A DNA stretch of 64,000 nucleotides, from NCBI RefSeq assembly GCF_900142435.1, contig NZ_LT670846.1, positions 524,750 through 588,749 of the forward strand, given 5' to 3'. Shown in pieces: positions 44,471 to 53,225 of the stretch. A program made the position numbers and the translations under genes. The notes under the pieces are model-generated. The model was not told where the DNA came from and did no database searches. It was given only the letters and a program-made list of their open reading frames with translations. How positions within the stretch are numbered: the first letter of the stretch is position 1; each line of letters starts with the position of its first letter. The stretch is from Thermocrinis minervae (GTDB lineage Bacteria > Aquificota > Aquificia > Aquificales > Aquificaceae).

Positions 44471-46792
44471 GTGATAAAGAAGCTCAGCCATCAGGAGCTT
44501 ACCATAAACGTAAGCTACAGTGTCTCCACAGACAAGGTAAAGCCTGTAGAAGTATTCATAGGGCAGGATAGGGTAAAGAGGGCCTTTGACCTTGCTCTCC
44601 TAGTGGACAAGGAGGGTTACAATATCTACGTCTCAGGTCCAGAAGGCATAGGTAAGGCTACCTATACGCTCAGACGTCTTTTGCAAGAGGCAAAGAAGAA
44701 GCCGACACCCGAGGACATCTGCTACGTGAACAACTTTGAAAGTCCCATGAACCCCCTTTATCTCCTCGTACCACCGGGTATGGGCAAGACCCTAAGCCAG
44801 GATGTGGACAAGGCTATAGAATCCCTAAAGGTAGAACTTCCCAAGATATTTGAATCAAAAGAATACGATGAGGAAGTAGCGAGGATAACCAAGGAGTTTG
44901 AGAGAAGAAGGGAGGAAGTCATAAACAACCTTATACAGGATGCAGAAAAACACAGTTTGGGTGTTATCTTTACACCCTCTGGTATAAGGCTTTTACCACT
45001 TGTAGGAAGAAGGATAGTCCCACACGATGAGCTCATGGCAAACCCAAGGTTACAAGAGATTTACGAGAAGAACTACTCGGCCTTTGAGGACAAGTTCAGA
45101 GAATACTTAAGGACCTTGAGAGAAATAGACCATGAGCTCTCAGACAAGCTTTTGGAGCTCAGAGAGAAAACAGCTATGTACGTGGTGGATAAAGTTCTTT
45201 CCCGCTACAAGGAGAAATACAAGGACATACCGCAGGTGGTAAGTTTCTTCGAAAAACTTGAGCAGGAGATAGTAAAGAACATAGACTTGTTTATGGAGTG
45301 GCACATTTCAAAAGGAAACCCATCCCAGCTTAGAGCTTTGGAGAAATACTTTAATATCTTCAAGGTGAATGTCCTCGTAGACAACTCGGCTTTGGAGGGA
45401 GCTCCCGTAGTGTTTGAGGAAGTCCCCTCCTTTCAAACACTCTTTGGGAGAATATCCTACACGGCTGAGATGGGAGTTCTTTATGCAGATCACATGAGTT
45501 TGAGCTGTGGCTCTCTACACAGGGCAAGGGGTGGCTACTTAGTCCTAAGGGTTTTGGATGTGCTTAAGATCCCCTTTCTTTGGGATTCTCTTAAGAAGGT
45601 CCTCATGCACAAGAAGATACACATGACAGGGTTTTTGGACGACCTTATAGTCCCTCACGTGGGCATAAATCCCCAGCCTGTACCTGCAGACATAAAGGTG
45701 GTACTCCTCGGTGATCCGCTCACATACCACCTTCTTAGCATGTACGACCCAGAGTTTAACAGGCTATTCAAAGTAAAAGCTGAGTTTGATCCAACTGTAG
45801 AGTTAAACCAAGAGGTGATAGAGGTCTTCCCTGGGTTGATCAAAAAGATAGTACAGGAAGAGGGTTTAAAAGACCTTACGGCAGATGGACTCTCTGAGCT
45901 ACTTAAAGAAGCCATAAGGATGTCTGGGAGTAGGAATAAGGTTTCCACCATCATGGGACCCATAGTGGACATCCTGAGAGAAGCTTCTGCCATCTGTGAA
46001 TCCATGATAGATGCTAAGGATATAAGACGGGTCCTGAAGGAAAAGGTTTACAGATCAAACCTGATTGAGGAGAAGGTAAGACAGGCAATAGTAGAGGGGA
46101 AAATCATAGTAGACGTAGAAGGAAAGGCCATAGGTCAGGTAAACGGTATAAGCGTGTACGAGTTAGGAGACATAAGCTTTGGTAGACCCGTACGCATAAG
46201 TGCAACCGTTTATCCTGGAGAGAAAGGAGTCATAAACATAGAGAGGGAAGTAGAGCTAAGCGGGCCCATACACTCAAAAGCTGTACTCATACTCTCTGGA
46301 CTTCTCGCCAGTAGGTACTCAAGACATGTACCTTTGCATATATCCTGCAGCATCACCTTTGAACAGTCTTACGATGAAGTAGAAGGAGACAGTGCATCTG
46401 TAGCCGAACTTATGGCCATCTTATCAGCCATAAGTGGTATTCCCTTGCCTCAGTACATAGCCATAACAGGTTCCGTAGACCAGTATGGCAACGTACAACC
46501 CGTAGGTGGCATTAGGGAGAAGGTAGAAGGTTTTTATAGGGTTTGCAAGGCAAAGGGTCTGAACGGTAAACAGGGGGTGGTCCTACCTTCGAGAAACTAC
46601 GACAACCTAGTCCTTGACGATGAAGTCCTTGAAAGCTTGCAAAAAGGAGAGTTTCACATATACACGGTCGACCACGTGGATGATGTTATAGAACTAATGA
46701 TGGATATGCCAGCTGATAGGTTTGACAGGCTCGTGGTAAGAAAACTGGAGGAGTTTTACAAAAGGGAGAGAAGGATACCCAAGAAAAAGTAA
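44471..46792 (+). CDS. Lon-like ATP-dependent protease (AAA_32/LonC-type)
   Basis: 773 residues from a GTG start. N-terminal P-loop GPEGIGKAT (residues 56-64), a long helical insertion (about 110-290) as in the LonB/LonC-like YcbZ/BrxL-related group, then a Lon protease domain with the Ser-Lys dyad: Ser641 in EGDSASVAELMA and Lys684 in GGIREKVEGFY. The 43-residue spacing equals that of classical Lon. It lacks the Lon N-terminal substrate domain. One base behind the thiamine-binding gene. Confidence 0.9.
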   Translation: MIKKLSHQELTINVSYSVSTDKVKPVEVFIGQDRVKRAFDLALLVDKEGYNIYVSGPEGIGKATYTLRRLLQEAKKKPTPEDICYVNNFESPMNPLYLLVPPGMGKTLSQDVDKAIESLKVELPKIFESKEYDEEVARITKEFERRREEVINNLIQDAEKHSLGVIFTPSGIRLLPLVGRRIVPHDELMANPRLQEIYEKNYSAFEDKFREYLRTLREIDHELSDKLLELREKTAMYVVDKVLSRYKEKYKDIPQVVSFFEKLEQEIVKNIDLFMEWHISKGNPSQLRALEKYFNIFKVNVLVDNSALEGAPVVFEEVPSFQTLFGRISYTAEMGVLYADHMSLSCGSLHRARGGYLVLRVLDVLKIPFLWDSLKKVLMHKKIHMTGFLDDLIVPHVGINPQPVPADIKVVLLGDPLTYHLLSMYDPEFNRLFKVKAEFDPTVELNQEVIEVFPGLIKKIVQEEGLKDLTADGLSELLKEAIRMSGSRNKVSTIMGPIVDILREASAICESMIDAKDIRRVLKEKVYRSNLIEEKVRQAIVEGKIIVDVEGKAIGQVNGISVYELGDISFGRPVRISATVYPGEKGVINIEREVELSGPIHSKAVLILSGLLASRYSRHVPLHISCSITFEQSYDEVEGDSASVAELMAILSAISGIPLPQYIAITGSVDQYGNVQPVGGIREKVEGFYRVCKAKGLNGKQGVVLPSRNYDNLVLDDEVLESLQKGEFHIYTVDHVDDVIELMMDMPADRFDRLVVRKLEEFYKRERRIPKKK

Positions 46793-46795
46793 AAT

Positions 46796-47767
46796 ATGAG
46801 CATGATGATTCTGGTTACAGGTTGCGCAGGCTTTATAGGTTGGAAAGTGTCAAAGAAACTCCTTGAAGAAGGCCACATGGTAGTAGGTGTGGACAACCTA
46901 AACGACTACTACGACGTGAAACTGAAGGAATACAGGCTTAAAGACCTTCAAAATCACAAGAACTTCATCTTCTACAAAGTGGACATAGAGGACTTTGAGG
47001 GTCTAAAGGAGATATTCCAAAGGTATAAGTTTGACGCAGTTATAAACGAAGCTGCAAGAGCTGGAGTGCGCTACTCTATGGAGAATCCCTTCGTTTACAT
47101 GACCACCAACGCAAACGGAACCCTTAACCTGCTTGAACTTTGCAGAAGATACCAAGTAGGAAAGTTTGTACTCGCATCCACTTCATCCCTGTATGCAGGA
47201 CAACCCATGCCCTTTACGGAGGACCTTCCCGTGAACACCCCCATATCCCCGTACGCTGCTTCCAAAAAGGCCGCGGAAGTCATAAGCTATACATACCATT
47301 ACCTTTACGGTATAGATGTCTCCGTGCTTAGGTACTTTACTGTCTACGGTCCTGCAGGCAGACCAGACATGAGCATATTTAGGTTTATAAAGTGGGCCCT
47401 AGAGGAGAAACCTTTGGAGGTATTCGGAGACGGAGCCCAAAGCAGAGACTTTACATACATAGACGACATAGCCGAAGGAACCATAAAAGCCCTAAAGCCA
47501 TTAGGCTATGAGATAATAAACCTCGGTAACAACAACCCTCACACCCTACAGGAGGTTATAAACCTCATAGAAGATTACACGGGCAAAAAGGTCTCAGTGC
47601 AAAACAGAGAGTTTCATAAAGCCGACATGAAGGCCACATGGGCCAACATAGAGAAGGCAAAGAGGCTCTTGGATTGGGAGCCTAAAGTAAGCCTAGAGGA
47701 AGGCATAGGAAGGACGGTAGAGTGGTTTTTAGAAAACTGGGACTGGCTTAAAGAGGTAAGGCTCTGA
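46796..47767 (+). CDS. NAD-dependent nucleotide-sugar epimerase (UDP-glucuronate 4-epimerase-like)
   Basis: Extended SDR of 323 residues: TGCAGFIGWKVSKKLL cofactor motif, GVDNLNDYYDVKLKEYRL typical of UDP-glucuronate 4-epimerases, ARAGVRYSMENP, STSSLYAG and the catalytic YAASKKAAE. With the UDP-glucose dehydrogenase at 38.5 kb it could provide UDP-galacturonate for LPS or capsule. Several ATGs (46796, 46802, 46805) are possible starts. Overlaps the next gene by one base. Confidence 0.9.
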   Translation: MSMMILVTGCAGFIGWKVSKKLLEEGHMVVGVDNLNDYYDVKLKEYRLKDLQNHKNFIFYKVDIEDFEGLKEIFQRYKFDAVINEAARAGVRYSMENPFVYMTTNANGTLNLLELCRRYQVGKFVLASTSSLYAGQPMPFTEDLPVNTPISPYAASKKAAEVISYTYHYLYGIDVSVLRYFTVYGPAGRPDMSIFRFIKWALEEKPLEVFGDGAQSRDFTYIDDIAEGTIKALKPLGYEIINLGNNNPHTLQEVINLIEDYTGKKVSVQNREFHKADMKATWANIEKAKRLLDWEPKVSLEEGIGRTVEWFLENWDWLKEVRL

Positions 47768-48414
47768 TGGAACCAGACCTTAGAAACCTTGTCATATCCC
47801 TTCCAGCTTTAATGATGGCCGTAGTGTTTCATGAGTACGCTCATGGATGGATGGCTTACAGGATGGGAGACGCTACGGCGAAGGAAGAAGGAAGGCTTAC
47901 CATAAACCCCTTGCCACACATAGACCCCTTTGGAACGATAATCCTTCCAGGCCTCCTTATGCTGATGGGTATTCCCATCCTCTTCGGATGGGCAAAGCCT
48001 GTACCCATAAACCCCTTGAGGTTTAGGAATCTAAGGCTCGGTACTTTTTTGGTGTCCATAGCTGGCATAAGCATGAACTTTCTGCTTGCTATCATCTTCT
48101 CCATCCTATACAACATCTTAGACAAAAAGCTGTACGATGTACTACCACTTAGCATCACAGAACCTCTTCTTATATTCTCAGCCAAGGTCGTGCTTGTGAA
48201 TCTCGTGCTGGCAGTATTCAACGCCTTACCCATACCACCTTTAGACGGAAGTCGTGTCCTTATGAGCCTTTTCTCCGTGAGATACTGGGATCTCTTCTAC
48301 AGGTTTGAGGTCTATGGCTTTTGGATAATAATGGTGCTCTTAATGTTTGGTATAATCCAGAGGATCATAGTACCACCCATTTTCTTCCTGTACAACCTTC
48401 TGCTTGGCTTATAA
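47767..48414 (+). CDS. Site-2 protease family (M50) membrane metalloprotease
   Basis: 215 residues, about five or six membrane helices, with the zinc motif HEYAH (His22, Glu23, His26) in helix 1 and the third ligand in NALPIPPLDGSRVL. This short form without PDZ domain is the YwhC/Rv-like group; natural substrates are unknown. Its stop codon is inside the TATAAT of the purS promoter. Confidence 0.92.
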   Translation: MEPDLRNLVISLPALMMAVVFHEYAHGWMAYRMGDATAKEEGRLTINPLPHIDPFGTIILPGLLMLMGIPILFGWAKPVPINPLRFRNLRLGTFLVSIAGISMNFLLAIIFSILYNILDKKLYDVLPLSITEPLLIFSAKVVLVNLVLAVFNALPIPPLDGSRVLMSLFSVRYWDLFYRFEVYGFWIIMVLLMFGIIQRIIVPPIFFLYNLLLGL

Positions 48415-48415
48415 T
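48410..48415 (+). promoter_or_regulatory. -10 element of purS
   Basis: TATAAT overlapping the stop of the M50 gene, seven bases before the purS ATG at 48423. It implies a leaderless purS-purQ transcript separate from the upstream operon. Confidence 0.5.
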
Positions 48416-48422
48416 CTTTTCC

Positions 48423-48638
48423 ATGAAACGGTATAGAGTCCTTATACTTCCCAAAAAAGGCCTGCTTGATCCTGAAGGGAGAGCTATAAAAGAGATGCTT
48501 GTAGAAAACGGTTATCCTGTAAAGGATGTCCAGGTTGGAAAAGTGTTAGAAATTACGGTGGATGGTGACGTGAACGTGGATCAGATGGTACAGAAGTTTT
48601 TGGTAAACCCACTCATTGAGGAGTATCTGATAGAATGA
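48423..48638 (+). CDS. purS: Phosphoribosylformylglycinamidine synthase subunit PurS
   Basis: Small scaffold subunit of the three-part FGAM synthase of purine synthesis. 71 residues from the ATG at 48423; the frame is open to 48321, but that part lies in the M50 gene and is not needed. Typical features: LILPKKGLLDPEGRAIKEML, VGKVLEI, and [19 protein letters not shown] overlap with purQ. Confidence 0.93.
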   Translation: MKRYRVLILPKKGLLDPEGRAIKEMLVENGYPVKDVQVGKVLEITVDGDVNVDQMVQKFLVNPLIEEYLIE

Positions 48639-49315
48639 AGTTTGGTGTCTGTGTTTTCCCTGGCTCTAACTGTGACTATGACACTTACTACATAATAAGG
48701 GACCTTCTTCAAAAGGATGTAGTCTTCTTGCCCTATACTACCAGAAAGATAGAGAACGTGGACTGTGTAGTATTACCAGGAGGTTTTTCCTTTGGAGATT
48801 ACCTAAGAGCAGGAGCCTTGGCCAGCAAGACACCCCTCGGACAGGCTGTATACGACTTTGCCCAAAAAGGTGGCCTTGTCCTAGGTATATGCAACGGCTT
48901 TCAGATCCTGACAGAGCTTCACCTTTTACCAGGAGCTCTACTCAAGAACGAAAACATGCGTTTTGTGTGTAAGGATGTTTTCCTTAGGGTTGAGAACAAC
49001 GCCATACCCTTTACAAAAAGCATGGAGAAAGGACAGGTCCTCGTAGTCCCCATAGCACATGGAGAGGGAAGGTACTACGTAAGCGAAGAAGAACTCAAAA
49101 CCCTTGAGGAGAACGGTCAGATAGTCCTGCGATACTGTGACAGAGATGGAAACATATCCAAAGAAGCTAACCCAAACGGCTCAATATCTAACATAGCTGG
49201 AGTTTGTAACAAAGAAGGTAACGTCTTTGGCCTTATGCCACATCCAGAGAGGGCAAGCGAGGATATCCTCGGATACCACGACGGTCTACTCTTCTGGTAC
49301 TCCCTCATAAGTTAA
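48635..49315 (+). CDS. purQ: Phosphoribosylformylglycinamidine synthase subunit PurQ
   Basis: Glutaminase subunit delivering ammonia to PurL. 226 residues with [29 protein letters not shown], the nucleophile Cys86 in GICNGFQIL and the catalytic His-Glu in [10 protein letters not shown]. Coupled to purS; purL is not in the window. The end overlaps the convergent mtnP gene by 4 bases. Confidence 0.97.
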   Translation: MKFGVCVFPGSNCDYDTYYIIRDLLQKDVVFLPYTTRKIENVDCVVLPGGFSFGDYLRAGALASKTPLGQAVYDFAQKGGLVLGICNGFQILTELHLLPGALLKNENMRFVCKDVFLRVENNAIPFTKSMEKGQVLVVPIAHGEGRYYVSEEELKTLEENGQIVLRYCDRDGNISKEANPNGSISNIAGVCNKEGNVFGLMPHPERASEDILGYHDGLLFWYSLIS

Positions 49316-50145
49316 ACCACAGCACCCTCAAGGGCAGAAGGACAAGGACATACTCTCTCCTCAGGAAGGTTCTTGACAAAGAGCTTTATCACTTCTTTTA
49401 TCTCCTCCTCTTTCTGTTTCATCATCTGTATGACCTCATCGCTGGTAAGCTTGTTGGATGATATTCCTGCGGCAGGGTTTGCAACCACACACAGAGCAGA
49501 GTAACACATCTCCAACTCTCTCGCCAGAACAACCTCAGGGTACCCTGTCATACCCACCACATCGCCACCCAAAAGCCTTATAGCTCTTATCTCCGCTGGT
49601 GTTTCAAACCTTGGACCCTCAGTACACGCGTACACACCAGAACTATGATAAGGAAGCCTCAGCTCTTCAAGAACATCAATAAGAACCTTTCTCATCTGCG
49701 GACAGTAAGGTTGACTAAGATCTATGTGAACTACCTTACCAGCCTTAAGGAGCTCCGACGGTCTGTCCTTGCCCTCCACTTTTACAGACATAGCACCCTC
49801 ATAAAAGGTGCTTACCCTTCCCTTTGTAAACTCTATAAAATCATCCACCACCACGTAATCACCAGGTTTTAGATAATGTGATATGCCACCGACAGCAAAA
49901 ATACCAAGCACCCTTTTAACTCCTACCTCTTTAAGGGCCCAAAGGTTAGCCCTGTAAGGTACCAAGTGAGGAGGAATGGAGTGACCTTTTCCATGCCTTG
50001 AAATAAAGGCAATCTTTCTATCTTCCAGCTCACAGAGAACAACAGTGGAAGAAGGTTTACCAAAAGGTGTAGAAACGTCAACCTCTTCAACCACCTTTAA
50101 ACCCTCTATGCTGTAAAGCCCGCTACCACCTATTACCCCTAGCAT
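49312..50145 (-). CDS. mtnP: S-methyl-5'-thioadenosine phosphorylase
   Basis: Splits methylthioadenosine into adenine and methylthioribose-1-phosphate. 277 residues with [48 protein letters not shown] and [23 protein letters not shown]. The GMT segment fits MTAP. The restriction-modification operon now separates it from the deaminase gene at 56.3 kb, which acts on the same substrate. Minus-strand TAATAT nine bases before the ATG. Confidence 0.94.
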   Translation of the reverse strand: MLGVIGGSGLYSIEGLKVVEEVDVSTPFGKPSSTVVLCELEDRKIAFISRHGKGHSIPPHLVPYRANLWALKEVGVKRVLGIFAVGGISHYLKPGDYVVVDDFIEFTKGRVSTFYEGAMSVKVEGKDRPSELLKAGKVVHIDLSQPYCPQMRKVLIDVLEELRLPYHSSGVYACTEGPRFETPAEIRAIRLLGGDVVGMTGYPEVVLARELEMCYSALCVVANPAAGISSNKLTSDEVIQMMKQKEEEIKEVIKLFVKNLPEERVCPCPSALEGAVV

Positions 50146-50171
50146 AAGGATATAATATTAAGGCAATTTAG

Positions 50172-50189
50172 TATAATGATACTTATAAT
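50172..50189 (+). promoter_or_regulatory. Tandem -10 elements of the restriction-modification operon
   Basis: Two TATAAT hexamers, 50172-50177 and 50184-50189, precede AGGAAGGT and the ATG pair at 50199/50202. No clear -35 at standard spacing. The mtnP -10 faces the other way in the same 53-base gap. Confidence 0.5.
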
Positions 50190-50198
50190 TAGGAAGGT

Positions 50199-53100
50199 AT
50201 GATGGATAGTTTCGAGAAATTCAAGGATTTATTGGAGAAGCTTTTTGAGTTTGAAGCCTCAGACCTAGACTTTGGCATTTACAGGATTTTAAACTACAAA
50301 AGAGAACAGATAAAAAAGTTTATTGATGAAGATTTAAAAAAGAAGGTTGATGAAGCTTTTTCTAAGTACAAGGATGAAAGGCTTGAGGACATAAATGAAA
50401 AACTTAAAGATTTAAAGAAAAAGATTATTCAAGCTTTGGGTGAAAATGCCATTACATCAACAGGAGACATTAAAGAAGAATTTAAGGAAACACCGCTTGG
50501 CAGGGAATACCTTCAGTTAAAGCAACGTAAAGAAGATATGGAAACCATAGACCAGATAAAGTCGCAGGTGTTTAACGATCTTTACAACTTCTTTTCAAGG
50601 TACTACGAGGATGGTGATTTTATTCCACAGTATAGGTATTCGATAAAGGGACATAAGTACGCTATCCCATACAACGGAGAGGAGATAAAACTCTATTGGG
50701 CAAACTATGACCAGTACTACATAAAGACAAGCACGCTTTTCAGGGACTACACCTTTAAAGCCGATGGCTATACTATAATCTTCCGTACAGTCCAGGCTCA
50801 GGATGAAATAGGACCAAACAAAGATATAAAAGGAAAGCTTTTTGTCCTTGATAAGGAAAAACCATTGGAGAGATTGGATGATAAAACCTTCATAATCCGC
50901 TTTCAGTACAGGGTGTTGACAGAAGAAGAGATAAAAGAGTACGAGGTAGAGAGTGGAAGCATCAGCTCAAAACAGGAAAAGATAAACCAAAGGATTTACG
51001 AGGAGATAATAAGTAAAGTGGATGATCCACACTTAAAGAAAGTTTTGGCCAAAGACTACAAGGGCAAGCAGCTTTTATTGTATCAAATTTCTAGATTTAC
51101 CGCAAAAAACATAAGGGATTTCTTCATTCACAAGAACTTAAAAAGATTTTTGTCGGAGCAACTAGACTACTTTATAAAGTCAGAAGTGCTTTCCATCGAG
51201 ACGTTAGAAAAAGAAAAGTTTTTAGACAAGCATATAACCAGGGCAAAGGTAGTGCGTGAGATAGGAGAGGCCATAATAGACTTCCTTTCTCAGATAGAGG
51301 ATTTTCAGAAGAGGTTGTGGGAGAAGAAAAAGTTTGTGATAAAGACTGAGTATGTGATAACCTTAGACAAGATCAAGGAACACGCAGGAGAAGATTTTTT
51401 AGAAGAAATCATAGACGAGATTTTGAAAAACAAGGAGCAGCTAGAGGAATGGAAGGAATTGTTTGGCATTGAAGTTAAGGGGAAAGAAGATTTAATTGAG
51501 AACAAAACTTTACACGGCAAAGAGTGGAAGAAGCTACCCATAGACACAAGGTACTTCAGTCAGGAGTTTAAGGAGAGGCTGCTGGAGAAGCTAACAGAGG
51601 AGAGGGATTTAGATGATATCCTGGATGGCTTGCTTATAAAGAGTGAGAATTGGCAGGCGCTGAATACCATTCTGCCAAAGTTTAAGGAAAAAGTGCAGAC
51701 GATTTATATTGACCCACCCTTTAACAAAGAGCAAGATGCTGACTACCTTTACAACGTGAAGTATAAAGATTCTACGTGGGCAACGATGCTTGAGAATAGA
51801 TTAAGATTAGCAAGAGAATTATTGAATGAAAAGGGAAGCATTTTTGTAAGATGTGATTATAACGGAAACTGGATTGTGAGACCTTTGATGGATGAGATTT
51901 TTGGAAAGGAGAATTTTAGGAATGAGATAATATTAAGAAAAGGAAATGTTCAAGCTGCATTGCCTTCAAGATTTAATCCAGCTACTGATTTTTTATTTTT
52001 TTATTTTAAAAATTTGGAAACAGGTTTGTTCAAACCGATAGTTAAGAAAAAGGATCATGAATTAAAATGGGTAAAAATGTTATCTCCTAAGGATAATCCA
52101 ATTAAGAATTGGTGCTATGTAAATGGAATTAAATTTGTAAGTCCTTCTGGATATCATTGGAATCAAAGTCAAGAAAATATAGATAGATTATTTAATGAAG
52201 GGAAAATAATTGCAATTACAGATGAAGGAGAAATACTATCCAAATTACCTAGAGAAGAAATCGAAAAATTAAAAATTAAATTTCAAAGAGGAATGATTTA
52301 TAAATTGGAAAGCGAGGAATTAGCCGTAGATTCTAATTGGGTTGATATTCCTAGTTATTCAAATATTACCTCGAAGTTAATAAATAATTATTTCCCAACC
52401 GAAAACTCCGAAATCCTTCTCAAGCGTGTTATAGAATCCACATCCAACGAAGGCGATTTAGTAATGGATTTCTTCCTTGGCTCTGGTACTACCACAGCAG
52501 TGGCACATAAGCTTAAAAGAAAATGGATTGGTATAGAAGCAGGAGAACATTTTTGGACAGTGATTTTGCCAAGAATGAAAAAGGTCTTAGCTTATGACAA
52601 ATCAGGAATAAGCAAGGAAAAGGATGTAAAGGAAAAGTACAATGAAAAGACTGCAGGCGGCTTTTTCAAGTATCAAATCCTTGAACAGTACGAGGACGCA
52701 TTGGACAACATTGAGCTTACGCCAAAGGAAGAATTGCAAGAGATGTTTAAAGATGAGTACCTTCTTAAGTACTTCCTTAGCTTTGAGACAAGAGAAAGCC
52801 CATACTTACTCAACATTCAAATGCTTAAAAACCCCTTTGCTTACAAACTGAAGGTAAATCTTACAAGTGTAGGAGAACCACAGGAGATGGTAGTAGACAT
52901 ACCCGAGACTTTTAACTACCTAATAGGATTGAAGGTGAAGAAGGTAAAGGTAAGAAACAACGATGGAAGAAAGTACCTTTTTGTTCTTGGTGAGAAGGAT
53001 GATAAAAACATTGCTGTTGTATGGCGTGAGTACGAAGATACATGGACTGAAGAAGATTTTAAGAAGGATAAAGAGTTTATCATAAAGGAGCTTGAGGATT

Positions 53101-53225
53101 GGGAGCCTGCAGTAGTCTATGTTAACGGCCAAAGTGTTCTAACTCCGAGGCTTGGAAAACTCACAGTAGAGATAAAGTGCATTGAACAAGAGTTTGGAAA
53201 GCTGATGGAAGAAACCGTACCATGA
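50199..53225 (+). CDS. Type III-like adenine-specific DNA methyltransferase (Mod)
   Basis: 1008 residues. Beta-class order: catalytic DPPF (Asp505, in YIDPPFNKEQDADYLYNVKY) comes before the AdoMet motif DFFLGSGTT (Asp757). The target-recognition region lies between them (about 575-730). An unusual helical, charged N-terminal domain of about 480 residues precedes the catalytic part (EcoP15I Mod is about 640 residues in total), and about 200 residues follow it. The start is the ATG at 50199 or 50202. Codons in the recognition region are much more AT-rich than the flanks. ATGA overlap with the helicase-nuclease gene. Confidence 0.9.
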   Translation: MMDSFEKFKDLLEKLFEFEASDLDFGIYRILNYKREQIKKFIDEDLKKKVDEAFSKYKDERLEDINEKLKDLKKKIIQALGENAITSTGDIKEEFKETPLGREYLQLKQRKEDMETIDQIKSQVFNDLYNFFSRYYEDGDFIPQYRYSIKGHKYAIPYNGEEIKLYWANYDQYYIKTSTLFRDYTFKADGYTIIFRTVQAQDEIGPNKDIKGKLFVLDKEKPLERLDDKTFIIRFQYRVLTEEEIKEYEVESGSISSKQEKINQRIYEEIISKVDDPHLKKVLAKDYKGKQLLLYQISRFTAKNIRDFFIHKNLKRFLSEQLDYFIKSEVLSIETLEKEKFLDKHITRAKVVREIGEAIIDFLSQIEDFQKRLWEKKKFVIKTEYVITLDKIKEHAGEDFLEEIIDEILKNKEQLEEWKELFGIEVKGKEDLIENKTLHGKEWKKLPIDTRYFSQEFKERLLEKLTEERDLDDILDGLLIKSENWQALNTILPKFKEKVQTIYIDPPFNKEQDADYLYNVKYKDSTWATMLENRLRLARELLNEKGSIFVRCDYNGNWIVRPLMDEIFGKENFRNEIILRKGNVQAALPSRFNPATDFLFFYFKNLETGLFKPIVKKKDHELKWVKMLSPKDNPIKNWCYVNGIKFVSPSGYHWNQSQENIDRLFNEGKIIAITDEGEILSKLPREEIEKLKIKFQRGMIYKLESEELAVDSNWVDIPSYSNITSKLINNYFPTENSEILLKRVIESTSNEGDLVMDFFLGSGTTTAVAHKLKRKWIGIEAGEHFWTVILPRMKKVLAYDKSGISKEKDVKEKYNEKTAGGFFKYQILEQYEDALDNIELTPKEELQEMFKDEYLLKYFLSFETRESPYLLNIQMLKNPFAYKLKVNLTSVGEPQEMVVDIPETFNYLIGLKVKKVKVRNNDGRKYLFVLGEKDDKNIAVVWREYEDTWTEEDFKKDKEFIIKELEDWEPAVVYVNGQSVLTPRLGKLTVEIKCIEQEFGKLMEETVP
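51930..52400 (+). other. AT-rich island in the target-recognition region of Mod
   Basis: Roughly 51930-52400, between the catalytic and AdoMet motifs, is visibly richer in A and T (long runs of aaaa, tttt, and A/T-ending codons) than the parts before and after. It matches the expected target-recognition domain. Boundaries are estimated by eye. Confidence 0.6.

Noticed and set aside
44471-46792. Classical Lon protease assignment
   Set aside because: No N-terminal Lon substrate domain and a long insertion after the P-loop; better described as Lon-like (AAA_32/LonC type).
48321-48422. N-terminal extension of PurS
   Set aside because: Lies in the end of the M50 gene in another frame; PurS is about 80 residues or less and starts at 48423.
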